Source of the DNA: Gp6-AA40 sp036802945 | GTDB lineage: Bacteria; Acidobacteriota; Vicinamibacteria; Vicinamibacterales; UBA2999 | Assembly: GCA_036802945.1 (NCBI GenBank) | Contig: DAIRVG010000058.1 | Location: 1 to 32,462 of the forward strand | Direction of reading: 5' to 3' | DNA length: 32,462 bases | Shown here: positions 1 through 6,616 of the stretch, one piece after another | Numbering within the stretch: the first letter of the stretch is position 1 | Layout of the letters: each line of letters opens with the position of its first letter | Made by a program: the position numbers and the translations under genes | Notes under the pieces: model-generated | Seen by the model: only the letters and a program-made list of their open reading frames with translations | Databases searched by the model: none | Told to the model about the DNA's origin: nothing

Positions 1-379
1 CCTCGCGCTCAAGTTGGTCCTTCGCGAACGCGCGGGCGGCGTCGGTCCATTTCCAGTCGTTTCCATCGCAGCTTGCAAGTCCAAGCTCGACAAGCTCCGG
101 CCAGCCGCGAGGGCCAGCGGGGGACAACGCGCGCTTCATCAACCACCACAGCGCCCGCCGTCCGCGTTCGCTCTCCGTCACGAGCGCGTCGAGTTCGGTG
201 CGCGTTAAAACAACACATTCGCGCCAAGCAACACGCAGGCATCGGGCGGCATCCGTTTCTCCGTCCGTATCCATGTCGTCGGCAAGGTGATCCATCGCAT
301 AATGAATTAGAGCAGACCCTGTTAGTGAGTCTCGATGCGACTTCTCTCTCGCCCGTTGGTCGTCTTGGTCTTGTGTCAT
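1..379 (-). CDS. Hypothetical protein, C-terminus cut by window edge
   Basis: An open frame runs without a stop from an ATG at 379 to the left edge, giving at least 126 residues (begins MTQDQDDQRA). The start is supported by a 4-bp ATGA overlap with the stop of the gene before it. The product is soluble-looking, acidic near the N-terminus, and rich in Trp and Arg in the visible second half (RALWWLMKRA, NDWKWTDAARAF). No family is recognised. It is the last visible gene of the leftward early operon. Confidence 0.6.
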   Translation of the reverse strand, partial: MTQDQDDQRAREKSHRDSLTGSALIHYAMDHLADDMDTDGETDAARCLRVAWRECVVLTRTELDALVTESERGRRALWWLMKRALSPAGPRGWPELVELGLASCDGNDWKWTDAARAFAKDQLERE

Positions 380-618
380 TTCCCATCCTCCGTTGCGCGC
401 GGATCGTCGGGGGATTCGATTGCGCGGGCTTTCTTTCCAGCCCTAAAACCAGCATTCCACGCCGCGTCCACGACCGAATGAAAAGCAAATTCACCGAACT
501 CTTCCATGACAAGCCTCATGGCAATGCGTCCTACGGCCTCGGCGTTAAGCTTCGTCAGTTTTAGCGGCTTGTCGGATAGCACTTCGGCGTGTATCAACTC
601 TGTTAGTTCGTCGTTCAT
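376..618 (-). CDS. Small hypothetical protein, 80 aa
   Basis: The frame begins MNDELTELIHAEVL and ends in EDGK. Upstream in-frame ATGs exist, but the ATG at 618 forms an ATGA overlap with the lipoprotein stop and is preferred. The protein looks helical and soluble, with a segment FHSVVDAAWNAGFRAGKKA near residues 47-65. The function is unknown. Coupled overlaps on both sides place it firmly in the operon. Confidence 0.6.
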   Translation of the reverse strand: MNDELTELIHAEVLSDKPLKLTKLNAEAVGRIAMRLVMEEFGEFAFHSVVDAAWNAGFRAGKKARAIESPDDPRATEDGK

Positions 619-1259
619 GGGTTGCACCATATCGTCCATTGGTTCTTGTCGCCGCCCCACGTTCGGTTGACAATCACGCTGCCATTAGGCGGGTCGTAAT
701 AGCGCAACACGCACGCCGCGCCACGAGCACGCCACGCGGCGTCGTCGAACACAGGGCCGCAAGCACCCGGTAGATAATTTGACCAAAAGTCGAAATGTCG
801 GTTACGCGAACGCGGGGCAGCAACGCACAGCAACACCAGCGTGTCCCAGTTCTCCGGCACGTCCTCGACGCGCACGCCGGTTCGCCCCACGCGCAGCACG
901 ACCGTCTCGTGCTTTTGCGGCTCGTAGTCCTCTTTCGGGAGGTCGTAGGTCGAGTCGTAGCCACCATCACTCCACTCGATCCACTCGCGGCGATAGCCGG
1001 GCGCGGGCGGGCTTGGCATGTTGTCGGTGGCTAGGGACAATAGGGGCGGCGACGCGGCCGTAGCGGCCGACGAAGACTCGCCCGTTTCCACGTCACCGCC
1101 CCGTGCCCCCCGTGCCCGTGTCCGCGGGTCGATTCGGTGCTCCGGCGGGACGTTCTCGCGGCCGATGATCTCTCGCGGCGTCCAATAAGCCGGCGCCGAT
1201 GAACACGCCCCGAAGGCCGCGAGGGCCAACAAGCCGCCTATGACGACGATGCGTTTCAT
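615..1259 (-). CDS. Predicted lipoprotein, 214 aa
   Basis: The N-terminus has a short basic start (MKR), a hydrophobic core at residues 4-18 and Cys19 in the context AFGAC-SS. This is lipobox-like, although position -3 is Phe rather than Leu. The mature part has a low-complexity Ala/Ser/Pro/Gly-rich linker (about residues 45-90), then a compact domain rich in Trp, Tyr and paired Cys (LLCVAAP, PGACGP, GAACVL, TIWCNP), suggesting a disulfide-bonded extracytoplasmic fold. The start overlaps the preceding stop (ATGA). No family is recognised. A surface or periplasmic role in the infected cell, such as exclusion of other phages, is only an inference from export and early position. Confidence 0.65.
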   Translation of the reverse strand: MKRIVVIGGLLALAAFGACSSAPAYWTPREIIGRENVPPEHRIDPRTRARGARGGDVETGESSSAATAASPPLLSLATDNMPSPPAPGYRREWIEWSDGGYDSTYDLPKEDYEPQKHETVVLRVGRTGVRVEDVPENWDTLVLLCVAAPRSRNRHFDFWSNYLPGACGPVFDDAAWRARGAACVLRYYDPPNGSVIVNRTWGGDKNQWTIWCNP

Positions 1260-1372
1260 CCCCCTACCTCAACTTTCTTCTGCTTAACGTCTGGCATCCG
1301 TTCACACGCCACGTGGTACACGGCGAGCGAACAGGCCAGCGAGAACACGATCACGAGGCCGAGGCGCTTCAT
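1256..1372 (-). CDS. Small single-span membrane protein, 38 aa
   Basis: This tiny frame begins MKRLGLVIVFSLACSLAV, has one hydrophobic segment (about residues 4-19) and a charged tail (VKQKKVEVGG). It overlaps both neighbours by 4 bp (ATGA at each end), the same coupling seen throughout this operon, and this is the main reason to believe it. A purine-rich stretch just before its stop (gaggtaggggg) supplies the ribosome-binding site for the downstream lipoprotein. The function is unknown. Confidence 0.55.
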   Translation of the reverse strand: MKRLGLVIVFSLACSLAVYHVACERMPDVKQKKVEVGG

Positions 1373-1563
1373 TTGTCTCTCCTTCTCTCTGCGGCCGCCT
1401 CTGCTTCTTCCTGTGTTGGATAGCAGTCGCAATACTCAACAACCCACGGCCACGTACCACGCCGCGTCACAACCCATGCCGACGTAATCGGCTTGCAGCT
1501 ATGCTCAATGAAAACGCCCTCAAGCTCAGCGCCGCACTGCTTACATTTCAACTTACTAGTCAT
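1369..1563 (-). CDS. Small zinc-ribbon-like protein, 64 aa
   Basis: It starts MTSKLKCKQCGAELEG, with a C-x2-C knuckle at residues 7-10 and further Cys at about 21 (HSCK) and about 47-49 (YCDCY), a pattern fitting a small zinc-binding domain. The tail is a charged helix (EEAEAAAERRRDK). A GAGG ribosome-binding site lies 5 nt before the ATG at 1563; the longer upstream frame is Arg-rich and unlikely. The role is unknown; such proteins are common in phage early regions. Confidence 0.6.
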   Translation of the reverse strand: MTSKLKCKQCGAELEGVFIEHSCKPITSAWVVTRRGTWPWVVEYCDCYPTQEEAEAAAERRRDK

Positions 1564-1565
1564 AG

Positions 1566-1760
1566 CTACCTCACCATCCAATACAGAACGCCCAACAAGA
1601 CGCCGACGCCGACGAGGCCCAACGCGCGCCGCATCGTGCGATAACCGGCGAGGCGGTCTTCGGCTTCCTCGTCCCACATGACGCGATCGTCGGCGTAGCC
1701 GATTTGCTCAACCGAGATCACGCGGGCGCTGTCGTCTAACTCGGTTCGTTTGAGGTTCAA
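1566..1760 (-). CDS. Small C-tail-anchored membrane protein, 64 aa
   Basis: It uses a TTG start (MNLKRTELDD) preceded by a GGAGGAGAGG purine run, the best start in this frame. Residues 1-42 are polar and acidic, followed by one hydrophobic span near the C-terminus (ALGLVGVGVLLGVLYWMV, about residues 46-63). This suggests a tail-anchored inner-membrane protein with a cytoplasmic head. The function is unknown. Confidence 0.55.
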   Translation of the reverse strand: MNLKRTELDDSARVISVEQIGYADDRVMWDEEAEDRLAGYRTMRRALGLVGVGVLLGVLYWMVR

Positions 1761-1778
1761 ATCCGACCCTCTCCTCCG

Positions 1779-2303
1779 TTACAAATCTGGAAACAGCGAC
1801 TTTTCGCGTTCGACGCTATGCTGGGCAACTAGAAAGTCACTTGGCATATCATCAAACCGAAACACCAAGAACGAACTAGATCCGTCCACGTTGTCTTTTC
1901 TGATGCCGGGCAAGGCGCCTTTCTTTGCCACGAGCTGGCGAAAGAACCAGCTCCGGAACGGAATAAAATCGCACAAAGCCCATGCGCGCAGGCCGCTCAA
2001 ATCATTCGCGATGTGCCCATAGAAAAAGTAATCTCCCCAGCCTTCGATAATTTTTTGTAATTCAGTTTTGCAACCATTCGGTCGCACGGCCCTGATCGTG
2101 AACTCTCCGCCGTATGAATCGAAGTACCCCGGCTTTCGCAGCCTGCATGCGATCCTTACCGCTTCCATGCGAAGAACGACGAGATCTGTATTGCGCTCGG
2201 CGTCATCTTCTCGCGTCGCCTCGCCGATCAGATGCTTCCCCAGGATCGCTTTGACCTCAGGGAGAAACATATCGACAGATCGTTTGTCGTCCCGCCAACT
2301 CAC
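1779..2303 (-). CDS. Hypothetical phage protein, 174 aa
   Basis: The likely start is a GTG at 2303 (MSWRDDKRSVDMF), which overlaps the methyltransferase stop as GTGA and has a GAGG site 7 nt upstream. An ATG 21 bp further up is possible but less well placed. The protein has an acidic N-terminal third (EATREDDAERNTD) and an aromatic-rich centre (EGWGDYFFYGHIAN, DFIPFRSWFF). The spacing of NTDLVV and GEFTIRA is vaguely reminiscent of small nuclease folds, but I cannot assign it. Its position directly after an adenine methyltransferase suggests DNA metabolism. Confidence 0.6.
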   Translation of the reverse strand: MSWRDDKRSVDMFLPEVKAILGKHLIGEATREDDAERNTDLVVLRMEAVRIACRLRKPGYFDSYGGEFTIRAVRPNGCKTELQKIIEGWGDYFFYGHIANDLSGLRAWALCDFIPFRSWFFRQLVAKKGALPGIRKDNVDGSSSFLVFRFDDMPSDFLVAQHSVEREKSLFPDL

Positions 2304-3238
2304 CGAGCAACCTCGTTTCCCCATGACTCAAAGCCATCAATAATCCGGCGACCGAACATGTCTAGCCGCCTGCCCACCGTCGCACGGCGAACGGTATCGT
2401 AGAAGGCTTCCGGCTTTTCGCTGTGAGCACCACGCGGTGCGTCGAAGCAGAGTGAAAAAGCTTTGGTATCGGCAAACACCGGAGATCCGCGGCGCGCGTA
2501 TAGCGCGAACTCACAGTTGTACTGCGGAAGCCCGACCGGCTGAAACCCGCCTGGCTTGTGCCATACAAATGGGCACACGTACTTGAGTCCCCACGCATCA
2601 ATGAGACGCAGAGCCATCGGTAAAAACTTGGCGGTGGTCCACGTCCACACGTGACAATCGTCGGCCGTCGGAATCTCAAGCCGCGATAGCTCTTCCTCGT
2701 TCATGGTGGGATAGTCGAATAGAGCCTGGTTTGGCCTAACCTCGCGCTCTATTTTCTGCATCGGCCATGGCGGGTCGATGACGATCGCGTCGTATACGCC
2801 GGCTGTGGGTTCGGTGGCGCGTGATTCTATTTCGGATAGTTTGATTGCACCAAGAACCGCCGCGCGGGAGACATTCCCACTAGCGATCGTCCGCTCGACA
2901 ACGTCCGCGTGCTCGGCGAGCTTCCGGAACTCGTGGCGTTCGTGCTTATCCAAACCTTCCCCCACGGGGGAAGGTTCTAGATCGGTGCGTTGCCCGATCT
3001 CAACCCGACCCAGCAGCTGTCCAATCCGCACTTCAACCCACCGGCGCGCCGCCTCGACTTGCGCCCGCTGTTCTCGGTCGCCAAGGTATCCAATCAACGC
3101 AGCCAATTTCCTGTCGGTCTCGCGAAGATGTTCGAGTTTGTCTTGGATCTCCGTCCACGCTTTAACCTTGTCCGCAAAGTCGCGCGGAACCACATGCTGC
3201 GGCTGCGGAATTGACAGCGCTGTTGTATTCACCTTCAC
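2300..3238 (-). CDS. MT-A70 family DNA N6-adenine methyltransferase, 312 aa
   Basis: This is a SAM-dependent methyltransferase expected to modify adenine in DNA. The catalytic DPPW motif is at residues 155-158 (AIVIDPPWPM), followed by family-typical blocks: YPTMNEEEL (177-184), CHVWTWTTAKFL (195-206), FVWHKPGG (224-231) and AHSEKPEAFYD (271-281). The N-terminal 140 residues are helical and charged and probably bind DNA. The start is GTG with a strong GGAGG site 7 nt upstream. A 24-bp inverted repeat lies within the coding region. Phage enzymes of this type usually protect against restriction or alter host or phage methylation; which applies here cannot be seen. Confidence 0.9.
   Translation of the reverse strand: MKVNTTALSIPQPQHVVPRDFADKVKAWTEIQDKLEHLRETDRKLAALIGYLGDREQRAQVEAARRWVEVRIGQLLGRVEIGQRTDLEPSPVGEGLDKHERHEFRKLAEHADVVERTIASGNVSRAAVLGAIKLSEIESRATEPTAGVYDAIVIDPPWPMQKIEREVRPNQALFDYPTMNEEELSRLEIPTADDCHVWTWTTAKFLPMALRLIDAWGLKYVCPFVWHKPGGFQPVGLPQYNCEFALYARRGSPVFADTKAFSLCFDAPRGAHSEKPEAFYDTVRRATVGRRLDMFGRRIIDGFESWGNEVAR
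2953..2976. repeat. Perfect 11-bp inverted repeat inside a CDS
   Basis: Two perfect 11-bp arms (aaccttccccc and its complement) are separated by 2 nt, forming a very stable hairpin. It lies within the methyltransferase gene between its N-terminal helical region and the catalytic domain, encoding LEPSPVGEGLD. The look is that of a REP-type palindrome that stayed in frame. Confidence 0.7.
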
Positions 3239-3330
3239 CGGACCCCCTCCGTTCGGTATTCAGTGACTCCCCAATTTCTCCGGCGGCCCCAGGCCCACCA
3301 CTCACGACTTACCTTGCCCAGGACCGCCGG

Positions 3331-3537
3331 TTACTCCTTCGCGTCGCGCTTGGCTTCGAGGTGCTGCTTCTCTTTTAAGTTGGCTTCGTAGTCCTCGCGA
3401 ATCAGGTCTTCCGCGGCAACAAGCGCGTCCATCTTCGCCTTGATCGCCAGCAACTTCGTCTCGACACGCTTTTTCAAAATGACGTGTTGCCGCTCGCAAA
3501 ACTTCAGCCTCGACGCTTCGTACCGTGTGAGTGCCAT
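3331..3537 (-). CDS. Small coiled-coil protein, 68 aa
   Basis: It starts MALTRYEASRLKFCERQH directly after the stop of the preceding gene. It is almost wholly helical, rich in Lys, Glu and Ala, with heptad-like hydrophobic spacing (VILKKRVETKLLAIKAKMDALV), so a coiled coil is likely. It lies between the annealing protein and the methyltransferase. The stretch 3239-3330 after it carries no clear gene. The function is unknown. Confidence 0.55.
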   Translation of the reverse strand: MALTRYEASRLKFCERQHVILKKRVETKLLAIKAKMDALVAAEDLIREDYEANLKEKQHLEAKRDAKE

Positions 3538-4107
3538 CTAGATCAACTTCCCGTCTCGCTTGCCCTTGACCGCCTGGTTAAGTTCCGACACTTCCGCGCT
3601 CTGGTTCAGCGTGTTGCCGCCTTCGGCTTCTTCGGCCGGTGTCGCGTCGTAACCCGCGAGCTGGATAATGAACCCGAGCGGCATGCGGAGGGCCCGCGAC
3701 GTCGCCCGCGTTTGCGCCATCGAACGGAGGGCGAAGTCGTCGCGGCTCGACCATAGCTTTTCGGTTCGCAAGCACGACGCTTCCGCGGCGCCTACGATGG
3801 TGCCGTTCATCGTCTTGGCTTCCACGCGTGCTTCCCAGCCGTTTTCAATCGGCCGCGTCCACGTGCACACCGGGTAGACGCCGAGCATGGAACCACACAG
3901 GGTCCAGCCTTCGACGCGCACGTGCTTGCGCTCGCTAATGACGGTGTACAGCTTTTGCTTTAGGATGATGTCGGCGAGCGCCTTCGCGACCTCGGCCGAC
4001 TTTACGACAACCTCTTTCGGCGATGCCGCGTTGAACAGGTTGACGGCTGTCGGCGCGGGCTCTTGAAGCTCGCCCGCTTTCTCGATGGGAACTACGTCGT
4101 TACTCAT
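3538..4107 (-). CDS. Probable single-strand annealing / recombination protein, 189 aa
   Basis: The start is an ATG at 4107 (MSNDVVPIEK) with an AAAGGG site, overlapping the exonuclease stop by 8 bp. The core runs KLYTVISERKHVRVEGW, then ARVEAKTMNGTIVGAAEASC, then RDDFALRSMAQTRATSRALR and GFIIQLAGYDATPAEE. This belongs to a phage family commonly found beside recombination exonucleases; the block of alternating beta strands followed by an A-Q-T-R-A-x-S-x-A-L helix resembles Rad52-type annealing proteins. Pairing with a RecE-like nuclease supports a two-component recombination module, but the annealing role is inferred from context and motif similarity. Confidence 0.6.
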   Translation of the reverse strand: MSNDVVPIEKAGELQEPAPTAVNLFNAASPKEVVVKSAEVAKALADIILKQKLYTVISERKHVRVEGWTLCGSMLGVYPVCTWTRPIENGWEARVEAKTMNGTIVGAAEASCLRTEKLWSSRDDFALRSMAQTRATSRALRMPLGFIIQLAGYDATPAEEAEGGNTLNQSAEVSELNQAVKGKRDGKLI

Positions 4108-5026
4108 GGTGCACCCTTTCCTCAATGTCGCCCCACGCGTAGGCGGGAAGCGCAATGTCCACTATGTCGTCGCCGTAGCTCGGCCACGAGTTATCCCGCA
4201 CGCACTCCGCGTACCGCCGCAAAAGTGCTGCGTTCTCCATTCTCCCCGCTTCCAACACGTCGTCGCGTAGGCGGTAGACCGCGACCCCGTGGGGTGGCTC
4301 CGACTCCACCGCGATAATCGAGTAATGCTTGATGCCCACGTTTTGCGCGCGAATGCCGTCCACGTACATCGCCCCCTGGTTGTAGTAGCCCATGGAGAAG
4401 ATGGTGCGTTCGAACGCGGGCTTGCGTGCGTCGCGGCAGGTTTTCAGGTCAACGATGGTGCCGCCCGCGATCTCCCACGAGACGCGATCCGCGCGCCCCT
4501 TGCAAAGCAGATCGACGCCCTTTGATCTTAACTCCTTGCGCTCCTCTGCCAAGAAGTGATCCCACGCGAACGACAGTTCTACGTCGCCGGTGCCGTGCAA
4601 TAGGTGATGCGCGGTCGGGTTGTCGTGTACGGCCTTTTGCATGTCAACGCATCGCTTGTAGTCTCCGTGGCGCAAGATCGTCGCCGACGGGAAATGCTCC
4701 TGAAGGCTGGACCAGCGTTGCTTTCCTTCTTTCGTCCGCAGGTCAACCTCTGGACCGGAAACGTAGGCGTCAGCGAACATCTCCGGCTCCAGTATCGCCG
4801 CGTGCGTCGCGCTCCCGAGCAACATGGCCGCCGTCGGCTCCGTCGGGTTGTCCAGTGCGTAGCGTGCATGCAACGGCGACCGCTTGAAGTGCTGCAATGT
4901 CGAGTTCGACACCGCCCGCCAGGCGTGGTAGTCCGCCGCGGGAACGCCCTTGTGCAACCCCGGCTTGGGCACGCGGTTCGCCTCGATGGTCGCGAGTAGG
5001 TCGGTCGCGATGCGTTCGGCGCTCAT
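4100..5026 (-). CDS. RecE/exonuclease VIII-like PD-(D/E)XK exonuclease, 308 aa
   Basis: This is a 5'-3' double-strand DNA exonuclease that would produce 3' overhangs for annealing. Motifs of the PD-(D/E)XK exonuclease family are present in order: GSATHA with His75, Glu150 (GDVELSF), CKGRADRV with Asp180, IVDLKT with Asp193 and Lys195, and YYNQGAMY (214-221), the conserved Q-x3-Y motif. The N-terminal block YHAWRAVSNSTLQHFKRSP (33-51) is also typical. The start overlaps the small upstream gene by ATGA, and the stop overlaps the partner protein. Probably used for replication-linked recombination. Confidence 0.88.
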   Translation of the reverse strand: MSAERIATDLLATIEANRVPKPGLHKGVPAADYHAWRAVSNSTLQHFKRSPLHARYALDNPTEPTAAMLLGSATHAAILEPEMFADAYVSGPEVDLRTKEGKQRWSSLQEHFPSATILRHGDYKRCVDMQKAVHDNPTAHHLLHGTGDVELSFAWDHFLAEERKELRSKGVDLLCKGRADRVSWEIAGGTIVDLKTCRDARKPAFERTIFSMGYYNQGAMYVDGIRAQNVGIKHYSIIAVESEPPHGVAVYRLRDDVLEAGRMENAALLRRYAECVRDNSWPSYGDDIVDIALPAYAWGDIEERVHHE

Positions 5027-5151
5027 GTCTTTTCCTTTCTATGTGTCGAACATTCCTTCAACCAAAACTTCGGCTTCCCCGCGGGGCCGCTGCGGTAGAT
5101 CACACACGAGCACGCGCGCGTGAATAGACGGAGCGCGTCGCGCGGAATCAT
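5023..5151 (-). CDS. Very small protein, 42 aa
   Basis: This frame (MIPRDALRLFTRACSCVIYR) overlaps the hendecad-repeat gene upstream and the exonuclease downstream, each by ATGA, so it is translated in a coupled chain if real. It is basic, with three Cys (ACSC and ECS). An AGAAAGGAAAAG stretch at its end serves as the ribosome-binding site for the exonuclease. The function is unknown, and it could be simply a coupling leader. Confidence 0.45.
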   Translation of the reverse strand: MIPRDALRLFTRACSCVIYRSGPAGKPKFWLKECSTHRKEKT

Positions 5152-5768
5152 GGAAAAATAGTCCGGCCATCCCACGGACAGTCGGGGCACAACTCGCGGT
5201 GCAGCGCCTCCATGTCAAAGGTGCGCTGGACCGCTTCGTACTGCTCCCACGCCGTGCGCTGGACCGCGTCGTACTGCTCCCGCGCCGAGCGCTCGACCGC
5301 TTTGTACTGCTCCCACGCCGTGCGCACAACCGCTTTGTACTGCTCCCACGCCGTGCGCTGGACCGCGTCGTACTGCTCCCACGCCGTGCGCTGGACCGCG
5401 TCGTACTGCTCCCGCGCCGAGCGCTCGACCGCTTTGTACTGCTCCCACGCCGGGCGCTCGACCGCTTCGTACTGCTCCCGCGCCGGGCGCACAACCGCTT
5501 CGTACTGCTCCCACGCCGGGCGCTCGACCGCTTCGTACTGCTCCCACGCCGTGCGCTGGACCGCGTCGTACTGCCCCTTCGTATCGACCAACGACTTGAT
5601 GCGCTCGTAGGGGATTTCCTTCAAGAGTCGCAGCCGCGTATCAATCTCGCTCGTGGGCTTTTCCTTCTTGATGTACTCGATGCGGTTCTCCATTGGCTCC
5701 GTCGCCCACTCCCACATCTGCTCGTGGTGGACGTGGAAGTACGCACGGGGCGGCGTGTGCTTACTCAT
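5148..5768 (-). CDS. Hendecad-repeat (11-residue) protein, 206 aa
   Basis: The start is an ATG at 5768 (MSKHTPPRAYFHVHHEQ), 8 bp inside the end of the preceding gene. Residues 1-64 are a non-repetitive head; residues 65-185 are eleven 11-residue repeats of the form E-Q-Y-[DEK]-A-V-x-R-x-A-[WR]. Residues 186-206 form a short tail with CPDCPW. An 11-residue period fits a right-handed or nearly straight helical rod, although Pro in several repeats may interrupt it. Similar Y-x-A-V-x-R-P-A repeat proteins are known in phages without assigned function. A second protein with the same periodicity is encoded at 31871-32140. Confidence 0.75.
   Translation of the reverse strand: MSKHTPPRAYFHVHHEQMWEWATEPMENRIEYIKKEKPTSEIDTRLRLLKEIPYERIKSLVDTKGQYDAVQRTAWEQYEAVERPAWEQYEAVVRPAREQYEAVERPAWEQYKAVERSAREQYDAVQRTAWEQYDAVQRTAWEQYKAVVRTAWEQYKAVERSAREQYDAVQRTAWEQYEAVQRTFDMEALHRELCPDCPWDGRTIFP
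5214..5576 (-). repeat. Eleven tandem 33-bp coding repeats
   Basis: Imperfect 33-bp units repeat eleven times within the hendecad protein gene. Differences between units fall largely at a few codons (Asp/Glu/Lys at position 4, Gln/Glu/Val at 7, Thr/Pro/Ser at 9, Trp/Arg at 11), and identical variants recur out of order, suggesting unit shuffling by unequal recombination. The lack of stops in most frames here is a by-product of the repeat. Confidence 0.9.
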
Positions 5769-6225
5769 AGCGCTCACCGTCCTCGTCCTCGTCGTCTCCA
5801 CATCTGCCGCAATCCACCGTGCCGTCGGGATGCGTGATGTACCCAGTTACGCGCTGGCCGCAATCGGAGCAAGTCGCCTCGTCACCTTCGTTGGTGACGA
5901 CTGCCCTGCCAAGAGATCGCGCCATCGCGACCGCCGTGACTTTCAGGTGCGCCGCGAAATCTTCGCCCTCGCGGTCGATGACACCCGAGATCGTCATGGC
6001 CGCGTGTGCCACATTCACTTTCGCGTGAATTAAGGCGCTCTTGCTCTCGGGCTGCGTGAACCTGTCGCCGTGACGCGAGACGAACGATTGCAAGTTGTCG
6101 CGTAGGGCCCGGGCGTTTTGGGCGATCAACTCCAACTCCGCGAGCTGTAGCGGCTCGGTCGGGGTCGCTTCGCCGCGACGCGCTCGTGCTTGCATATTTC
6201 TCACGTTATCTTTTAGCGTGCTCAC
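5761..6225 (-). CDS. Zinc-ribbon-tailed hypothetical protein, 154 aa
   Basis: It uses a GTG start (MSTLKDNVRNMQARARRGE) with an AAAGGTGG site. Residues 1-110 are helical (LAELELIAQNARALRDNLQ), and the C-terminus holds a C-x2-C...C-x2-C zinc ribbon (CSDCGQ about 118-123, DCGRCG about 137-142), followed by an acidic tail. The ribbon suggests nucleic acid or protein binding. No family name can be given. The 8-bp overlap with the next gene supports operon membership. Confidence 0.65.
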   Translation of the reverse strand: MSTLKDNVRNMQARARRGEATPTEPLQLAELELIAQNARALRDNLQSFVSRHGDRFTQPESKSALIHAKVNVAHAAMTISGVIDREGEDFAAHLKVTAVAMARSLGRAVVTNEGDEATCSDCGQRVTGYITHPDGTVDCGRCGDDEDEDGERYE

Positions 6226-6259
6226 TTGGCACCACCTTTCGGTAAAATAGTCGGGCCAA

Positions 6260-6281
6260 CCGGCGCCTCTAAACGCGCCGG
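6260..6281. promoter_or_regulatory. Intergenic stem-loop
   Basis: A perfect 7-bp GC-rich stem (ccggcgc and its complement) with an 8-nt loop lies in the 68-bp gap between two minus-strand genes. A weak T-run follows only about 12-16 nt later on the minus strand, so it is not a classical terminator. It may partly terminate transcription or protect mRNA ends. Confidence 0.4.
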
Positions 6282-6293
6282 GGCGTCCTCTTG

Positions 6294-6599
6294 TTAGTCT
6301 GCGACATGCCGCGCTTCGTTCGCTTCGTAGTCGTACTCCAAAACCCGCCCGATCTCGTAGTCACCGCGCGGCAGCGTGACCGGCCCGTGCTCTTGATGCG
6401 TCAACGTCGCTTGCTCACTCACCACGCGGCAGTACAGCGTCCCATCGCCTGACTCGTACAACTCGACATCGCAATCGGGTGCGAAGGTGTGGTGGTGGCC
6501 CGTATGTTCCCCGTGCGCGACCGTCCGCCCCTTTTTGGGCTTAGCTGCATCGGGAATCGCCTTCGCCTGAATCAGCACGTCGCCTTGTTGAATCTGCAT
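6294..6599 (-). CDS. Conserved phage protein with His-rich motif, 101 aa
   Basis: The ATG at 6599 (MQIQQGDVLIQAKAIP) has a GAGGAGG site 8 nt upstream. The protein contains the conserved pattern of a small phage/bacterial family: QGDVLI, AHGEHTGHHH (about residues 29-38), LTHQEHGPVTLP and YEIGRVLEYDY near the C-terminus. It appears mostly beta and may bind a metal through the clustered His, but its role is unknown. The family often lies beside DUF6745-type genes, as here, so the two may act together. Confidence 0.7.
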   Translation of the reverse strand: MQIQQGDVLIQAKAIPDAAKPKKGRTVAHGEHTGHHHTFAPDCDVELYESGDGTLYCRVVSEQATLTHQEHGPVTLPRGDYEIGRVLEYDYEANEARHVAD

Positions 6600-6616
6600 T
6601 TTCCTGCCTCCTCGTT

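Noticed and set aside
5214..5576. CRISPR array
   Set aside because: Units are contiguous 33-bp coding repeats without unique spacers.
5199..5837. Long plus-strand and alternate-frame open frames across the 33-bp repeats
   Set aside because: The repeat lacks stops in most frames; only the minus-strand frame with head and tail domains, ribosome site and coupled neighbours makes sense.
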